A DNA stretch of 64,000 nt from Longispora sp047121295 (GTDB lineage Bacteria; Actinomycetota; Actinomycetes; Mycobacteriales; Micromonosporaceae), in assembly GCF_047121295.1 (NCBI RefSeq), contig NZ_CP139447.1:6510001-6574000 (forward strand), in the 5' to 3' direction. The position numbers and the translations under genes were made by a program. The notes under the pieces were generated by a model. It was not told where the DNA came from. It ran no database searches and saw nothing but the letters and a program-made list of their open reading frames with translations. How positions within the stretch are numbered: the stretch's first letter is position 1; every line of letters begins with the position of its first letter. Below are positions 41,354 through 50,436 of this stretch, one piece after another.

Positions 41354-41665
41354 GTGACCGAGACCCACCGCCTGACCGATGAGCGCCTCGCCTGGCTGGC
41401 GATGCGCGACTACTGCGACCAGAAATCCCGAAAGACCGGCCTGCTGGGCTTCATCAGTCGGGTCATGTCCGCCGGCGACGCGAACAACGACCACAGCGAG
41501 CGGCGCTCCGACAAGATGATGGACTACGGACTCGCCGTCGACGACGTGGCCCGCGAGCTGACCCCCGCCGAGCGCACCCGGCTCCGCGAGACCGGCATGC
41601 TCCCCGGCTGGTTCGTGGAGGCCGTCGAGGACCGGTACCAGAAAATCGTCAGAGCCCAGCGCTGA
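41354..41665 (+). CDS. hypothetical protein
   Basis: A 103-residue helical, charged protein starting MTETHRLTDERLAWLAMRDY, containing SRKTGLLGFISRVMSAGDAN and ending AVEDRYQKIVRAQR. TAGGGT at 41340-41345 precedes the GTG by eight nt. No family recognised. Its last 17 bases overlap the end of the convergent DUF4286-like gene. Confidence 0.65.
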   Translation: MTETHRLTDERLAWLAMRDYCDQKSRKTGLLGFISRVMSAGDANNDHSERRSDKMMDYGLAVDDVARELTPAERTRLRETGMLPGWFVEAVEDRYQKIVRAQR

Positions 41666-41945
41666 CGATCCGCTCCCCCACGCTCCGGGCGAAAACGGCC
41701 CCGGGGAAGCGCCCCGCGCCCTCGGCCCGGAGCTTCAGGGCCGCCCCGGACTCGTAGGCGGCGAAGGTGTCCCGGGACGCGAACGTGTACCGGGACTCCA
41801 CCGAACCGTCGTCGAGCACCGTCACCTCGCCGGTCAGCGCGCCACCGGCGAGGACGGCGTCGACGTGCCCGCCGCGCAGCCAGTCGAGGTAGCTGTCGCG
41901 TTCCGCCGGGTCCGCGAACGACGTGCGCACCGCGTAGACCAGCAT
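41649..41945 (-). CDS. DUF4286 family protein
   Basis: A 98-residue alpha/beta protein: LVYAVRTSFADPAERDSYLD, then WLRGGHVDAVLAGGALTGEV and a closing VFARSVGERIV. This matches the small ferredoxin-like DUF4286 family of unknown function. The ATG overlaps the stop of the upstream Pro-rich gene by one base (TGATG), so translation is coupled. Confidence 0.75.
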   Translation of the reverse strand: MLVYAVRTSFADPAERDSYLDWLRGGHVDAVLAGGALTGEVTVLDDGSVESRYTFASRDTFAAYESGAALKLRAEGAGRFPGAVFARSVGERIVSAGL

Positions 41946-44131
41946 CAGACCGGCTTCTTCGTGTACATGTTGAGGATGTCCTGGCCGTTGGCCGTCTCGT
42001 ACATGACGCCGCCGAAGCTGGACTTGGCGTCCTTCTTCACGTTCTTGTCCACCCAGGTCTTCGCGTCGGCCGACGGCGCGGCGAACGGGAGCTGCGAGGC
42101 CATCGCGAAGAACGGCTTGAGCTCCTTGTCGGTGACGGCGACCTGACTCTGGGTCCCCGTACCCCCGTTGGCCATGATCGCGGTGACCCGGTTCTCGTCC
42201 AGGAACTGCAGGGTCACGCTGAACTCGACCCCACTGACCGTCTTCGTGCACCGGGCGACCGTCGCGCCGGGGGCAAGGCAGGTGAAGCCCTCCCCCTTGA
42301 CCTTGGCCATCACGCCCGGCACGGTCGCGCCCGGGATGTAGGTGTCCTGCTCGACGCCGTTGCCCTGCGGCCCGTAGAACCAGTAGCCGAGGCCGGCGAC
42401 GAGCAGCAGGACGCACAGCCCTGCCCCGAGCAGGATCTTCTTCGTCTTCGCCGACCGGGGCGCGGCGACGTCGGTCTCCTGCCGCCAGGTCGCCCGCTCG
42501 GACCGCTCGTCCGCGCGCCGCACCCGGGGCGCGTCGTCGACCTGCGCCCGCTCGCCCGTGTCGTACTCCTGCACCGGGGCGGGGGCCGGGGGCGGCGGCG
42601 GGATCTGCTGACCCCGACGGGCCCGCGGCTCGTCGAACCGCCGGCCGCCGTGCGGCACGTCCAGCCACTCGTCGTGCCGGCGCTGCTCGGCCCACGGGTC
42701 CTGCCGGACCGGCTCCTGCCACGCCTGCTCGTCGTCCCACTCGCGCCGACGGCGACGGCGGGGCGGCGGCGGGATCCGGACCTGCTCGCTGGCGGGCAGG
42801 CCCAGGGACGCGCTGGCCCAGGTCGGCTCGTCGTAGTGCGGCTGGCGGGCCTCGGGCTCGGCGGGGCGGCCGTACACCCGGGGGTCCGGCTCCGCGTACG
42901 CCGCCGGGACCTGCGGGAATCCGCCGGTCGCCGAGGACTGGGCGACGGCCCGGCCGTAGACGCCCGGGGTGGCGGGGTCGGGCTGGGCGTACTCGCCGGT
43001 GTTGCCCGGGGCGTAGTTGCCGGGCTGGTCGGGGCCCGGGGCGGCCGGCTGGGCGTAGCCGGCGGCCGGGGCGACGGGTTGGCCATAACCGGTGTCCGGT
43101 CCGGCCGGCTGGCCGTAGTCGGCGGGGGCCGGCTGGCCGTATTCGGTCGGGGCCGGGTAGGTGCCGGGGGTCGCCGGCTGCGGATACTCGCCCGTTTGGG
43201 GATACGTGCCGGGAACAGCCGGCTGCGGGTAGCCGCCGGACCCCTGCTGCGGGTAGCTGCCCGACGGCGAGGGCTGCTGGTAGCCGCCGGCCTGGGGATA
43301 GCTGCCCGACGGGGACTGCTGCTGGCCGACCGCCGGCTCCTGCTGGGCCCAGGCCCCGGTCTGGCCGGAGGGCGCGCCGTAGCCGGCCGGCTCGTCGGGC
43401 TCGGGCGCGGCGGCCCGGGAGGCGGGCTGGCCGTAGACGGTGGGCTCGCGGTAGCCGGGCTCGTCGGCGTGCGGCGGGTAGCCGCCGGGGGCCGGGTAGC
43501 CGGCCGGCTGCTGGTAACCGCCGGTGGGGGCGGGGGCCGCCGGCTGGCCGTAGACCGTGGGGGTCGGGTAGCCGCCGGTCGGCGCCGGGGCCGCCGGTTC
43601 GCCGTAGACGGCGGGCGTCGGGTAGCTGGCCGGTGCGGCGGGCTCGCCGTAGACAGCGGGCGTCGTCGGGTAGCTGCCGGGCGCGGCGGGCTCCGGATAC
43701 CCCCCGGGCACCGTGGGCTGCGGGTAGCTGCCGGAGGCACCCGGCTGCGGGTAGCTCGCGGGCGTGGTGGGCGTCGGGTAGCTGCCGGTCGCGGTGGGCT
43801 GCGGGTAGCTGCCGGTCGGCGCGGGCTGGCCGTAGACCGTGGGCTCCGGGTACGCCGCCGGGATCTTCGGCTCGGGGTAGGTGGCCGGCGGGTAGCCGTC
43901 CTGTGCCGGCTGGCCGTAGCCGGCCGGCGTCGGGTATTCCCCGGGCACGGCGGCCGACCCGGTCACGGGCTCCGGACGACGCAGGAACCCGGTCGGCTGG
44001 TCATAGTCGTCCGGCTCGCGTCGACGTCCGCCGGGAGGGGGTTCCTCCCACGGATCGCGCGGCTGTTCGTCGGGCGACGGTGTCCAAGGCTGCACAGGGC
44101 GGAGTCTATCCGCTCGGTCCTCCTCACTCAT
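41945..44131 (-). CDS. Pro/Tyr/Gly/Gln-rich single-pass membrane protein
   Basis: A 728-residue protein in three parts. The first 560 residues are cytoplasmic and low-complexity: some forty repeats of the type YPxP, YGQPA, GSYPQP and YGEPA, followed by an Arg-rich zone with charged blocks. A transmembrane helix follows at about 565-587 (ILLGAGLCVLLLVAGLGYWF). The remaining 140 residues are extracytoplasmic and folded-looking, with one Cys pair (FTCLAPGATVARCTK). Similar layouts occur in mycobacterial and streptomycete envelope proteins, where the tail may form condensates. Function unknown. Confidence 0.8.
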   Translation of the reverse strand: MSEEDRADRLRPVQPWTPSPDEQPRDPWEEPPPGGRRREPDDYDQPTGFLRRPEPVTGSAAVPGEYPTPAGYGQPAQDGYPPATYPEPKIPAAYPEPTVYGQPAPTGSYPQPTATGSYPTPTTPASYPQPGASGSYPQPTVPGGYPEPAAPGSYPTTPAVYGEPAAPASYPTPAVYGEPAAPAPTGGYPTPTVYGQPAAPAPTGGYQQPAGYPAPGGYPPHADEPGYREPTVYGQPASRAAAPEPDEPAGYGAPSGQTGAWAQQEPAVGQQQSPSGSYPQAGGYQQPSPSGSYPQQGSGGYPQPAVPGTYPQTGEYPQPATPGTYPAPTEYGQPAPADYGQPAGPDTGYGQPVAPAAGYAQPAAPGPDQPGNYAPGNTGEYAQPDPATPGVYGRAVAQSSATGGFPQVPAAYAEPDPRVYGRPAEPEARQPHYDEPTWASASLGLPASEQVRIPPPPRRRRRREWDDEQAWQEPVRQDPWAEQRRHDEWLDVPHGGRRFDEPRARRGQQIPPPPPAPAPVQEYDTGERAQVDDAPRVRRADERSERATWRQETDVAAPRSAKTKKILLGAGLCVLLLVAGLGYWFYGPQGNGVEQDTYIPGATVPGVMAKVKGEGFTCLAPGATVARCTKTVSGVEFSVTLQFLDENRVTAIMANGGTGTQSQVAVTDKELKPFFAMASQLPFAAPSADAKTWVDKNVKKDAKSSFGGVMYETANGQDILNMYTKKPV

Positions 44132-44158
44132 CGGCGTGCTTCAAGACGGACAAAACCC

Positions 44159-45142
44159 TCACCCGACGTCAGACGAGTGTCCCGGGAACAGATGGGCAGC
44201 CGGATCGATGGCCACCGCGGCGTTGTTGACGGCGGTCGCGGCCTCGCCGAAGCCGGTCGCGATGAGGCGGACCTTTCCCGGGTACTCCGTGATGTCGCCC
44301 GCCGCGAACACGCGCGGCAGGTTCGTCGCCATGGTCGAGTCGACCCACACATGCCGGCGGTCGAGCCGCAGTCCCCACTCGGCGAGCGGTCCGAGGTCGG
44401 CGACGAAGCCGAGCGCGGCGACCAGCACGTCGGCGGGCACGCGTTCGGGCTCGGCGCCCTTGGCGACGATGACGGCGCCCTCGACCCGGTCGGTGCCGAG
44501 CAGCTCGGTGACCTGGGCGTTGACGATGATCCGCACGCCGAGCTCGCGGACCCGGGCCACGGTCGCGGCGTGCGCGCGGAACGCCTCCCGGCGGTGCACG
44601 AGGGTTACGTCGGCCGCGATCGGGGCGAGCGCGTGCGCCCAGTCGAAGGCGGAGTCGCCGCCGCCGACGATGAGGACGTGCTGTCCGGCGTAGTCGTCGA
44701 GGTGCGGCACGAAGTAGACGACGCCGGCGCCGGTGAACGCGTCGGCGGCGGGCAGGTGCCGGGGGCTGAAGCTGCCGATGCCGCCCGTGATCAGGACCGC
44801 TCCACAGTGCACGTCCGTGCCGTCGTCGAGGGTGAGCACCGGGCGTTCCTCGACATAGGTCAGCTTGTCCGCCTGCACGCCGAGGACGTAGCGCGGCGAG
44901 AAGGTCGCGGCCTGTTCCACGAGCCCGGTGACGAGGTCGCGCCCCCGGATCGCCGGGAAACCGGCCACATCGAAGATCATTTTTTCCGGGTACATCGCCG
45001 TGATCTGCCCGCCGGGCTCCGGCAGAGCGTCGACCAGCACGGTACTGAGTCCCCGGAATCCGGCATAGTACGCGGCGAACAGGCCTGCGGGGCCCGCCCC
45101 GACAATCGCGATGTCGGCGTCGATCCGACCGGTGGTCGCCAT
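44159..45142 (-). CDS. ferredoxin--NADP reductase, thioredoxin-reductase-like type
   Basis: A 327-residue flavoprotein. FAD motif DIAIVGAGPAGLFAAYYAG, the TrxR-like EPGGQITAMYPEK, the NADPH motif VLIVGGGDSAFDWAHAL and the late FAAGDITEYPGKVRLIATGF are in order. The CxxC of thioredoxin reductases is absent, which marks the FNR2 group that shuttles electrons between NADPH and ferredoxin. The ATG at 45142 has GAGGTG six nt upstream and is preferred over one two codons earlier. Divergent from the SanA/YdcF gene. Confidence 0.9.
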   Translation of the reverse strand: MATTGRIDADIAIVGAGPAGLFAAYYAGFRGLSTVLVDALPEPGGQITAMYPEKMIFDVAGFPAIRGRDLVTGLVEQAATFSPRYVLGVQADKLTYVEERPVLTLDDGTDVHCGAVLITGGIGSFSPRHLPAADAFTGAGVVYFVPHLDDYAGQHVLIVGGGDSAFDWAHALAPIAADVTLVHRREAFRAHAATVARVRELGVRIIVNAQVTELLGTDRVEGAVIVAKGAEPERVPADVLVAALGFVADLGPLAEWGLRLDRRHVWVDSTMATNLPRVFAAGDITEYPGKVRLIATGFGEAATAVNNAAVAIDPAAHLFPGHSSDVG

Positions 45143-45208
45143 GCGCATCACCTCATCCCCACGGTATCCGGTCCCCGGGATCGGCGGAAGCCTGCGAGGA
45201 TTCCGAGG

Positions 45209-45823
45209 ATGCGACGAGTGATCCGGGGTGCTCTGTGGTTGGCCATCGTCCTCGCGGTGCTGGCCGCGCTGCCCGCGCTGTGGGCCCGATCCGTGTCGGC
45301 GGGCCATCGTTTCGACGCCCGCGACGCCCCGTCCGCGCCGGTCGCGATCGTGTTCGGCGCGGAACTGGCCCCCGGCGGCACCCAGCCGAAGCCCTTCCTG
45401 GCGGGCAGGCTGAACGTGGCCGCCGAGCTGTACCGCGCCGGCAAGGTCTCCTCCGTTCTCGTGTCGGGTGACGCGCGCGGCACCTCGGGCGACGAGGTGG
45501 GCGCGATGGAGGGCTATCTGGAGGCTCGCGGCGTACCGAGGGACCGGATCGTCCAGGACGGCCTCGGCCTGGACAGCTACGACACGTGCCTGCGCGCCCG
45601 CGACGTCTACGGCCTGCACCGGGTCCTCCTCGTCAGTCAGAACTTCCACCTGGTCCGCGCCGTGACGCTGTGCCGGCGGCTCGGGGTGGACGCCGACGGG
45701 GTCAACGCGACGTGCGACAACTGCCGGACGAGCACGCTGCTGAAGAACCGGGTCCGCGACTTCGCCGCCTGCCACAAGGCCGTCTACGACCTGTGGTCCG
45801 ACCGGCCCGCCGGCACCGGCTGA
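45209..45823 (+). CDS. SanA/YdcF-type (DUF218) membrane protein
   Basis: A 204-residue protein with one N-terminal helix (RGALWLAIVLAVLAALPALW) and a DUF218 domain: VAIVFGAELAPGGTQPKPFL, LVSGDARGTSGDEVGAM, DSYDTCLRARDVYG and VSQNFHLVRAV. Relatives influence envelope barrier function, as SanA does with vancomycin. The acidic cluster needed for the Rossmann-like fold is present. Start ATG 45209. Confidence 0.85.
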   Translation: MRRVIRGALWLAIVLAVLAALPALWARSVSAGHRFDARDAPSAPVAIVFGAELAPGGTQPKPFLAGRLNVAAELYRAGKVSSVLVSGDARGTSGDEVGAMEGYLEARGVPRDRIVQDGLGLDSYDTCLRARDVYGLHRVLLVSQNFHLVRAVTLCRRLGVDADGVNATCDNCRTSTLLKNRVRDFAACHKAVYDLWSDRPAGTG

Positions 45824-45886
45824 CCGCTCCTCACCTGCCGGGCGCCACTCCCCAAGGATGGCCGCGCCGGCCCGGCACGTCGTCCT

Positions 45887-45918
45887 CCTCAGGTGCCACG
45901 CCGCCGTGGTACCTGAGG
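45887..45918. terminator. hairpin between convergent genes
   Basis: CCTCAGGT and ACCTGAGG are perfect arms, and CCAC / GTGG extends them around a six-base loop with one mismatch. It lies between the SanA-type gene and dgt; no T run. Confidence 0.6.
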
Positions 45919-45971
45919 CCGACGGCGGGGCCGGCAGTCCACTGTGAAGCTGGTGGCATGAGAAGAGCCGA

Positions 45972-47204
45972 CTACCCGCCCGTCACCCGGCGGTGCCAGA
46001 CCACGGCGCCCGGGTCGGTCAGGCTCGCCACCTGGTCGATCACGACCCGCAACCGGGCCGCGTCGTCCGGGGCGGCCCGCCACAGCGGCGCGAACACCGG
46101 GTCGAGCATGTCCGGGGAGCGCACTGTCAGGCCGTGCACGAGCTCGGAGAGGAGCTCGCGTTGCCGGGCGTAGCCGGGTTCGGCGCCGGGGCGGCGCATC
46201 ACGTACCGGAGGGCGAGGCCCTTCAGGAGCGCGCACTGCGCCCGGGTCTCCCGGGGCACGACGAGGTCCGCGGCGTACCGGGAGAGCGGCTTGTCACCGA
46301 ACTCCTCCCGGGTCGCCGACACCGCCGTGGCCACGAACCGCCCGGTCAGGACACTCGTGGCGCGCTTCAGGGTCTCCTGCGCGCCGTGGCTGCCGTCGTA
46401 GCGGGTCAGCGGGGCGAGGACCGGGTCGGCGAGGAGCGCGTCGAGGACGGGCCGCAGGTAGGAGGGGTCCTCGGGCGAGTACTCGTCGGCGACGTCCAGG
46501 CACAGCGCCGCCCGCTCGTCGGGGTCGGCCAGCCCGCCGAGGGCGATGAACCCGCCGTGGATGCCGTCCTCGACGTCGTGCACGGAATAGGCGACGTCGT
46601 CGGACCAGTCCATCACCTGGGCCTCCAGGCTCCGCCGGTCGTCGTCCGGGCCCCCGCCCACCGGGGCGGACAGAGCGGGGAGCGCCGACCGGACCCAGTC
46701 GAACACTGCGGCGTCGTCGGCGTACACGCCGAACTTGCGGGTGCCCGGCCTGCGCCGCCACGGATACTTGCAGATCGCGTCCAGGGTGGCCCGGGTCAGG
46801 TTGAGCCCCGCGCCGGGGACCTTGGCCTCCAGCCGGGCGACGACCCGCAGCGTCTGCGCGTTGCCCTCGAAGCCGCCACAGCCGGAGGCGACGGCGTGCA
46901 GCGCGTCCTCGCCGTTGTGCCCGAACGGCGGGTGGCCGAGGTCGTGGGCGAGGCAGGCGGTGTCCACGACGTCAGGGTCGCAGCCGAGCCGTTCGCCCAT
47001 CTCCCGGCCGATCTGCGCGACCTCGAGGGAGTGGGTCAGCCGGGTGCGGGGGAAGTCTCCGGCCCCGGCGGTGTGCACCTGGGTCTTGGCTGCCAGCCGG
47101 CGGAACGCGGCCGAGTGCAGGACCCTGGCCCGGTCCCGGGCGTAGGCGCTGCGTTCGACGGACGTGTCCTTGGGCGGCTCGGCTACAAAGCGCTCGTCAT
47201 CCAC
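45972..47204 (-). CDS. dgt: deoxyguanosinetriphosphate triphosphohydrolase-like protein
   Basis: A 410-residue HD hydrolase that turns dGTP into deoxyguanosine and triphosphate. FRRLAAKTQVHTAGAGDFPR, TRLTHSLEVAQIGREMG and the HD pair in LAHDLGHPPFGHNGE are present, with MDWSDDVAYSVHDVEDGI downstream giving the final metal Asp. The GTG at 47204 has TACGCT at 47212-47217 (minus strand), so the longer frame was cut. Usually linked to dnaG in actinobacteria; that link is broken here. Confidence 0.92.
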   Translation of the reverse strand: MDDERFVAEPPKDTSVERSAYARDRARVLHSAAFRRLAAKTQVHTAGAGDFPRTRLTHSLEVAQIGREMGERLGCDPDVVDTACLAHDLGHPPFGHNGEDALHAVASGCGGFEGNAQTLRVVARLEAKVPGAGLNLTRATLDAICKYPWRRRPGTRKFGVYADDAAVFDWVRSALPALSAPVGGGPDDDRRSLEAQVMDWSDDVAYSVHDVEDGIHGGFIALGGLADPDERAALCLDVADEYSPEDPSYLRPVLDALLADPVLAPLTRYDGSHGAQETLKRATSVLTGRFVATAVSATREEFGDKPLSRYAADLVVPRETRAQCALLKGLALRYVMRRPGAEPGYARQRELLSELVHGLTVRSPDMLDPVFAPLWRAAPDDAARLRVVIDQVASLTDPGAVVWHRRVTGG

Positions 47205-47311
47205 CTTCCCCAGCGTACTGGCCGGGACGGCTCCGGTACCCCGCCTTCCGGCCGAGAGGCGGGGCCTCGCCGGGGACCGCGCCCCACGGCCCGCCGCCCC
47301 GCCCCGCTGTC

Positions 47312-47392
47312 GGGGGCACCGCTTCACGGACCAGCGGCGACACCCCGCCCGGGCATCGCCGCTGGAACCGGGAGCAGGTGCCCCCGTAACCG
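47312..47392 (-). repeat. GGTTACGG-core extragenic element, copy D, with nested hairpins
   Basis: On the minus strand CGGTTACGGGGGCACCTGCT starts ten nt after the ppdK stop. GGTGCCCCC at 47377-47385 pairs perfectly with GGGGGCACC at 47312-47320, and inside lies a 10-bp stem CCAGCGGCGA (47331-47340) / TCGCCGCTGG (47356-47365). It is the most structured copy and probably forms the 3' end of the ppdK message. Confidence 0.75.
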
Positions 47393-47402
47393 AGAATGGG
47401 TC

Positions 47403-50075
47403 TTAACGCGAGTCGCTGCCGACCGACTCGGTCGCCGCCCGGCCGGCCTCCAGCCGCGCCACCGGCACCCGGAACGGCGAGCAGGACACGTAGTCCAGCC
47501 CGACCTCGTGGAAGAAGTGCACCGAGTCGGGGTCGCCGCCGTGCTCGCCGCAGACCCCCAGCTTGAGCCCGGGCCGGGCCGCGCGGCCCTCCTGGACGGC
47601 GATCCGGATCAGCCGGCCGACGCCGTCGCGGTCCAGGGTCTCGAAGGGCGACACCCCGAAGATGCCCTTCTCCAGGTAGGCGGAGAAGAACGCGGCCTCG
47701 ACGTCGTCGCGGGAGAAGCCCCACACGGTCTGGGTCAGGTCGTTCGTGCCGAAGGAGAAGAACTGGGCGGCCTCGGCGATCTGGCCGGCGGTGAGCGCCG
47801 CGCGCGGCAGTTCGATCATGGTGCCGATCAGGGCGTCGACGACGACGCCGGTCTCGTCGGCGACCTCGCGGAGCACCCGCTCGGCGTCGGTGCGGACCGC
47901 TTCGAGCTCCTGCACGGCCCCGACCAGCGGGATCATGATCTCGACCTTGGGGTTGCCGCCGTTGCGGATCCGGTCGGCCGCAGCCTCCGCGATGGCCCGG
48001 ACCTGCATCGTGAACAGCCCCGGGATGACCAGGCCGAGGCGCACGCCGCGCAGGCCGAGCATCGGGTTCTGCTCGTGCAGCTTGTGCACGGCCTGGAGGA
48101 GTCGCAGGTCGTTCTCGTGCTTCTCGCCCCGGGCCTCGGCGAGCGCCACCCGCACGGACAGCTCCGTGATGTCGGGAAGGAACTCGTGCAGCGGCGGGTC
48201 GAGCAGGCGCACGGTGACGGGCAGGCCGTCCATGGCGGCGAAGATGCCGACGAAGTCGTCGCGCTGCAACGGCAGCAGGGTCTCCAGTGCCTCGGCGCGC
48301 TCGGTGTCGCCGTCGGCGAGGATCAGCCGCTCGACGTGCTGGCGGCGTTCGCCGAGGAACATGTGCTCGGTGCGGCACAGCCCGATGCCCTGCGCGCCGA
48401 ACCGGCGGGCCCGCTCGGCGTCCTCCGGGGTGTCGGCGTTGGAGCGTACGCCCAGGCGGCGGGCCTCGTCGGCGTGCTTCATCAGCCGGTCGACCGCGCG
48501 GACCAGATCGTCGGACAGGTCGACGTTGCCCTCGAAGTACTCGACGACCGGGGACGGGACGACCGGGACGGCGCCCTTGTAGACGACGCCGGAGGAGCCG
48601 TCGATGGAGATGACGTCGCCCTCCTCGATCACCGCGCCGTTGGGCGCGACGAGCCGGCGGCGCTTGGTGTCGACGTCGAGCTCCTCGGCGCCGCAGACGC
48701 AGGTCTTGCCCATGCCGCGCGCCACGACCGCCGCGTGACTCGTCTTCCCGCCACGCGAGGTCAGGATGCCCTCGGCCGCGATCATGCCGTTCAGGTCGTC
48801 GGGGTTGGTCTCCCGGCGGACCAGGATCACCTTCTCGCCGGACCGGGACCACTTCACGGCCGTGTACGAGTCGAAGACGGCCTTGCCGACCGCCGCGCCC
48901 GGGGACGCGTTCATGCCCTTGCCGAGCCGTTCGGCGTTGGTCGAGCCGTCGAACCGGGGGAACATCAGCATCGCGAGCTGCGCGCCCGTGACCCGCTGCA
49001 ACGCCTCGTCCAGGTCGATCATGCCCTCGTCGACGAGCTGGGTGGCGATCACGAACGCGGCGGCGGCGGTCCGCTTGCCGACCCGGGTCTGGAGCATCCA
49101 CAGCTTGCCGCGCTCGATCGTGAACTCGATGTCGCACAGGTCGCGGTAGTGGTTCTCCAGCGTGGTCATGATGTCCATCAGCTGGTCGTAGCTGTTCTTG
49201 TCGATCTGCTGCAGGTCCTGCAGCGGCACCGTGTTGCGGATGCCGGCGACGACGTCCTCGCCCTGGGCGTTGACCAGGTAGTCGCCGTACACGCCGCGTA
49301 CGCCGGAGCCCGGGTCGCGGGTGAACGCCACGCCGGTGCCGGAGTCCGAGCCCAGGTTGCCGAACACCATGGAGCAGATGTTCACGGCGGTGCCGAGGTC
49401 GGCCGGGATCCGCTCCTGGCGGCGGTAGAGGACCGCGCGGTCGGAGTTCCACGAGTCGAACACGGCGTGGATGGCGTCGGCGAGCTGCTGGCGCGGGTCC
49501 TGCGGGAACTCCTGCTTGGTGTGCTCGCGGAAGATGTCCTTGAACGTGCCGACCAGCTTCTTCAGGTCGGCCGCGTCGAGGTCCAGGTCGTCCTCGGTGC
49601 TCCGGATCCGCTTCAGCTCCTCGAGGGCGTGCTCGAAGTCCTCGCCCGGTACGCCGCACACGGTCTTGCCGAACATCTGGATCAGCCGGCGGTAGGAGTC
49701 CCACGCGAACCGGTTGTCGCCCAGGCCGATCACGGACTCGTCGGTCAGCCCGATGTTGAGCACCGTGTCCATCATGCCGGGCATCGAGAACTTCGCCCCG
49801 GACCGCACCGACACCAGTAGCGGGTCGGCGGCGTCGCCGAGCCGCTTGCCCATCTGCGTCTCCAGCGCCGCCAGGTGCTCGTCGATCTCCTGCTGGAGGC
49901 TCGCCGGCTCGTGGCCGTTGGCCAGGTACTCCTGGCACGCCTCGGTGGTGATCGTGAACCCGGGCGGGACCGGCAGGCCGATGTTGGTCATCTCGGCGAG
50001 GTTCGCGCCCTTGCCGCCCAGCAGATCCTTGAGGTCACGGTTGCCCTCGGCAAAGTCGTACACGAACTTCGTCAC
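47403..50075 (-). CDS. ppdK: pyruvate, phosphate dikinase
   Basis: An 890-residue enzyme that interconverts pyruvate, ATP and Pi with PEP, AMP and PPi. The N-terminal ATP-grasp part starts FVYDFAEGNRDLKDLLGGKG. The central swivelling domain has the phospho-His in SRGGKTSHAAVVARGMGKT near residue 446. The C-terminal barrel shows RTEHMFLGERR and the catalytic Cys in GVCGEHGGDP. The GTG start has CTGGAGGCTTGCT upstream, and TAGCCT on the minus strand at 50124-50129 is a plausible -10 box. Full length for the family. Confidence 0.96.
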   Translation of the reverse strand: MTKFVYDFAEGNRDLKDLLGGKGANLAEMTNIGLPVPPGFTITTEACQEYLANGHEPASLQQEIDEHLAALETQMGKRLGDAADPLLVSVRSGAKFSMPGMMDTVLNIGLTDESVIGLGDNRFAWDSYRRLIQMFGKTVCGVPGEDFEHALEELKRIRSTEDDLDLDAADLKKLVGTFKDIFREHTKQEFPQDPRQQLADAIHAVFDSWNSDRAVLYRRQERIPADLGTAVNICSMVFGNLGSDSGTGVAFTRDPGSGVRGVYGDYLVNAQGEDVVAGIRNTVPLQDLQQIDKNSYDQLMDIMTTLENHYRDLCDIEFTIERGKLWMLQTRVGKRTAAAAFVIATQLVDEGMIDLDEALQRVTGAQLAMLMFPRFDGSTNAERLGKGMNASPGAAVGKAVFDSYTAVKWSRSGEKVILVRRETNPDDLNGMIAAEGILTSRGGKTSHAAVVARGMGKTCVCGAEELDVDTKRRRLVAPNGAVIEEGDVISIDGSSGVVYKGAVPVVPSPVVEYFEGNVDLSDDLVRAVDRLMKHADEARRLGVRSNADTPEDAERARRFGAQGIGLCRTEHMFLGERRQHVERLILADGDTERAEALETLLPLQRDDFVGIFAAMDGLPVTVRLLDPPLHEFLPDITELSVRVALAEARGEKHENDLRLLQAVHKLHEQNPMLGLRGVRLGLVIPGLFTMQVRAIAEAAADRIRNGGNPKVEIMIPLVGAVQELEAVRTDAERVLREVADETGVVVDALIGTMIELPRAALTAGQIAEAAQFFSFGTNDLTQTVWGFSRDDVEAAFFSAYLEKGIFGVSPFETLDRDGVGRLIRIAVQEGRAARPGLKLGVCGEHGGDPDSVHFFHEVGLDYVSCSPFRVPVARLEAGRAATESVGSDSR

Positions 50076-50436
50076 AGCAAGCCTCCAGAGCGGATGGGCA
50101 AACCGTCGTGCCCCGATGCGCGCAGGCTAGCGGTTACCCTCGGGGTCGTGGCACCCTTTGGTGACACTCGGCACATAGGCGGTTCACCTCCGTGAGCAGA
50201 TGAGCGCGACAGGGCCCCGCTGCGCGCGGATCCGCGCACGACACGATCGTGGAATACCCCGCCCGCGTCGGCGACAAACCGACGATAGCCAGGGCCCCGA
50301 GCCGCGATCATCCCGCGATTCCGGGTGACAACCCACCCCAATACCAAGAAAACCCATCATTTTTTACGGTGGGGCCCGACCCGGCACCCGACGGCCGGTC
50401 CACGAGGGCACGGCAGTGCCGCCCGGCGACGGTGCG
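50076..50436. other. gene-free region upstream of ppdK
   Basis: 361 bp with no supported gene. The left side contains the ppdK promoter. Around 50341-50400 lies AAAACCCATCATTTTTTACG followed by GTGGGGCCCGACCCGG, which resembles the GGTTACGG elements at 32270 and 61670 but in a different context and with TTTTTTACGG. It may be a diverged copy. Nothing else is recognised. Confidence 0.5.

Noticed and set aside
42880..43960. Dense DNA repeats that might be a CRISPR array
   Set aside because: They are in-frame Pro/Tyr codon repeats of a long gene with irregular spacing; no conserved repeat-spacer pattern or cas genes.
42650..45823. A 1057-residue plus-strand frame ending in the SanA/YdcF gene
   Set aside because: Only the last 204 residues are real; the rest is antisense to the Pro-rich gene and the reductase.
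45993..49820. A 1275-residue open frame on the plus strand
   Set aside because: Antisense to dgt and ppdK, which have complete motifs; long stop-free antisense frames are common at this GC content.
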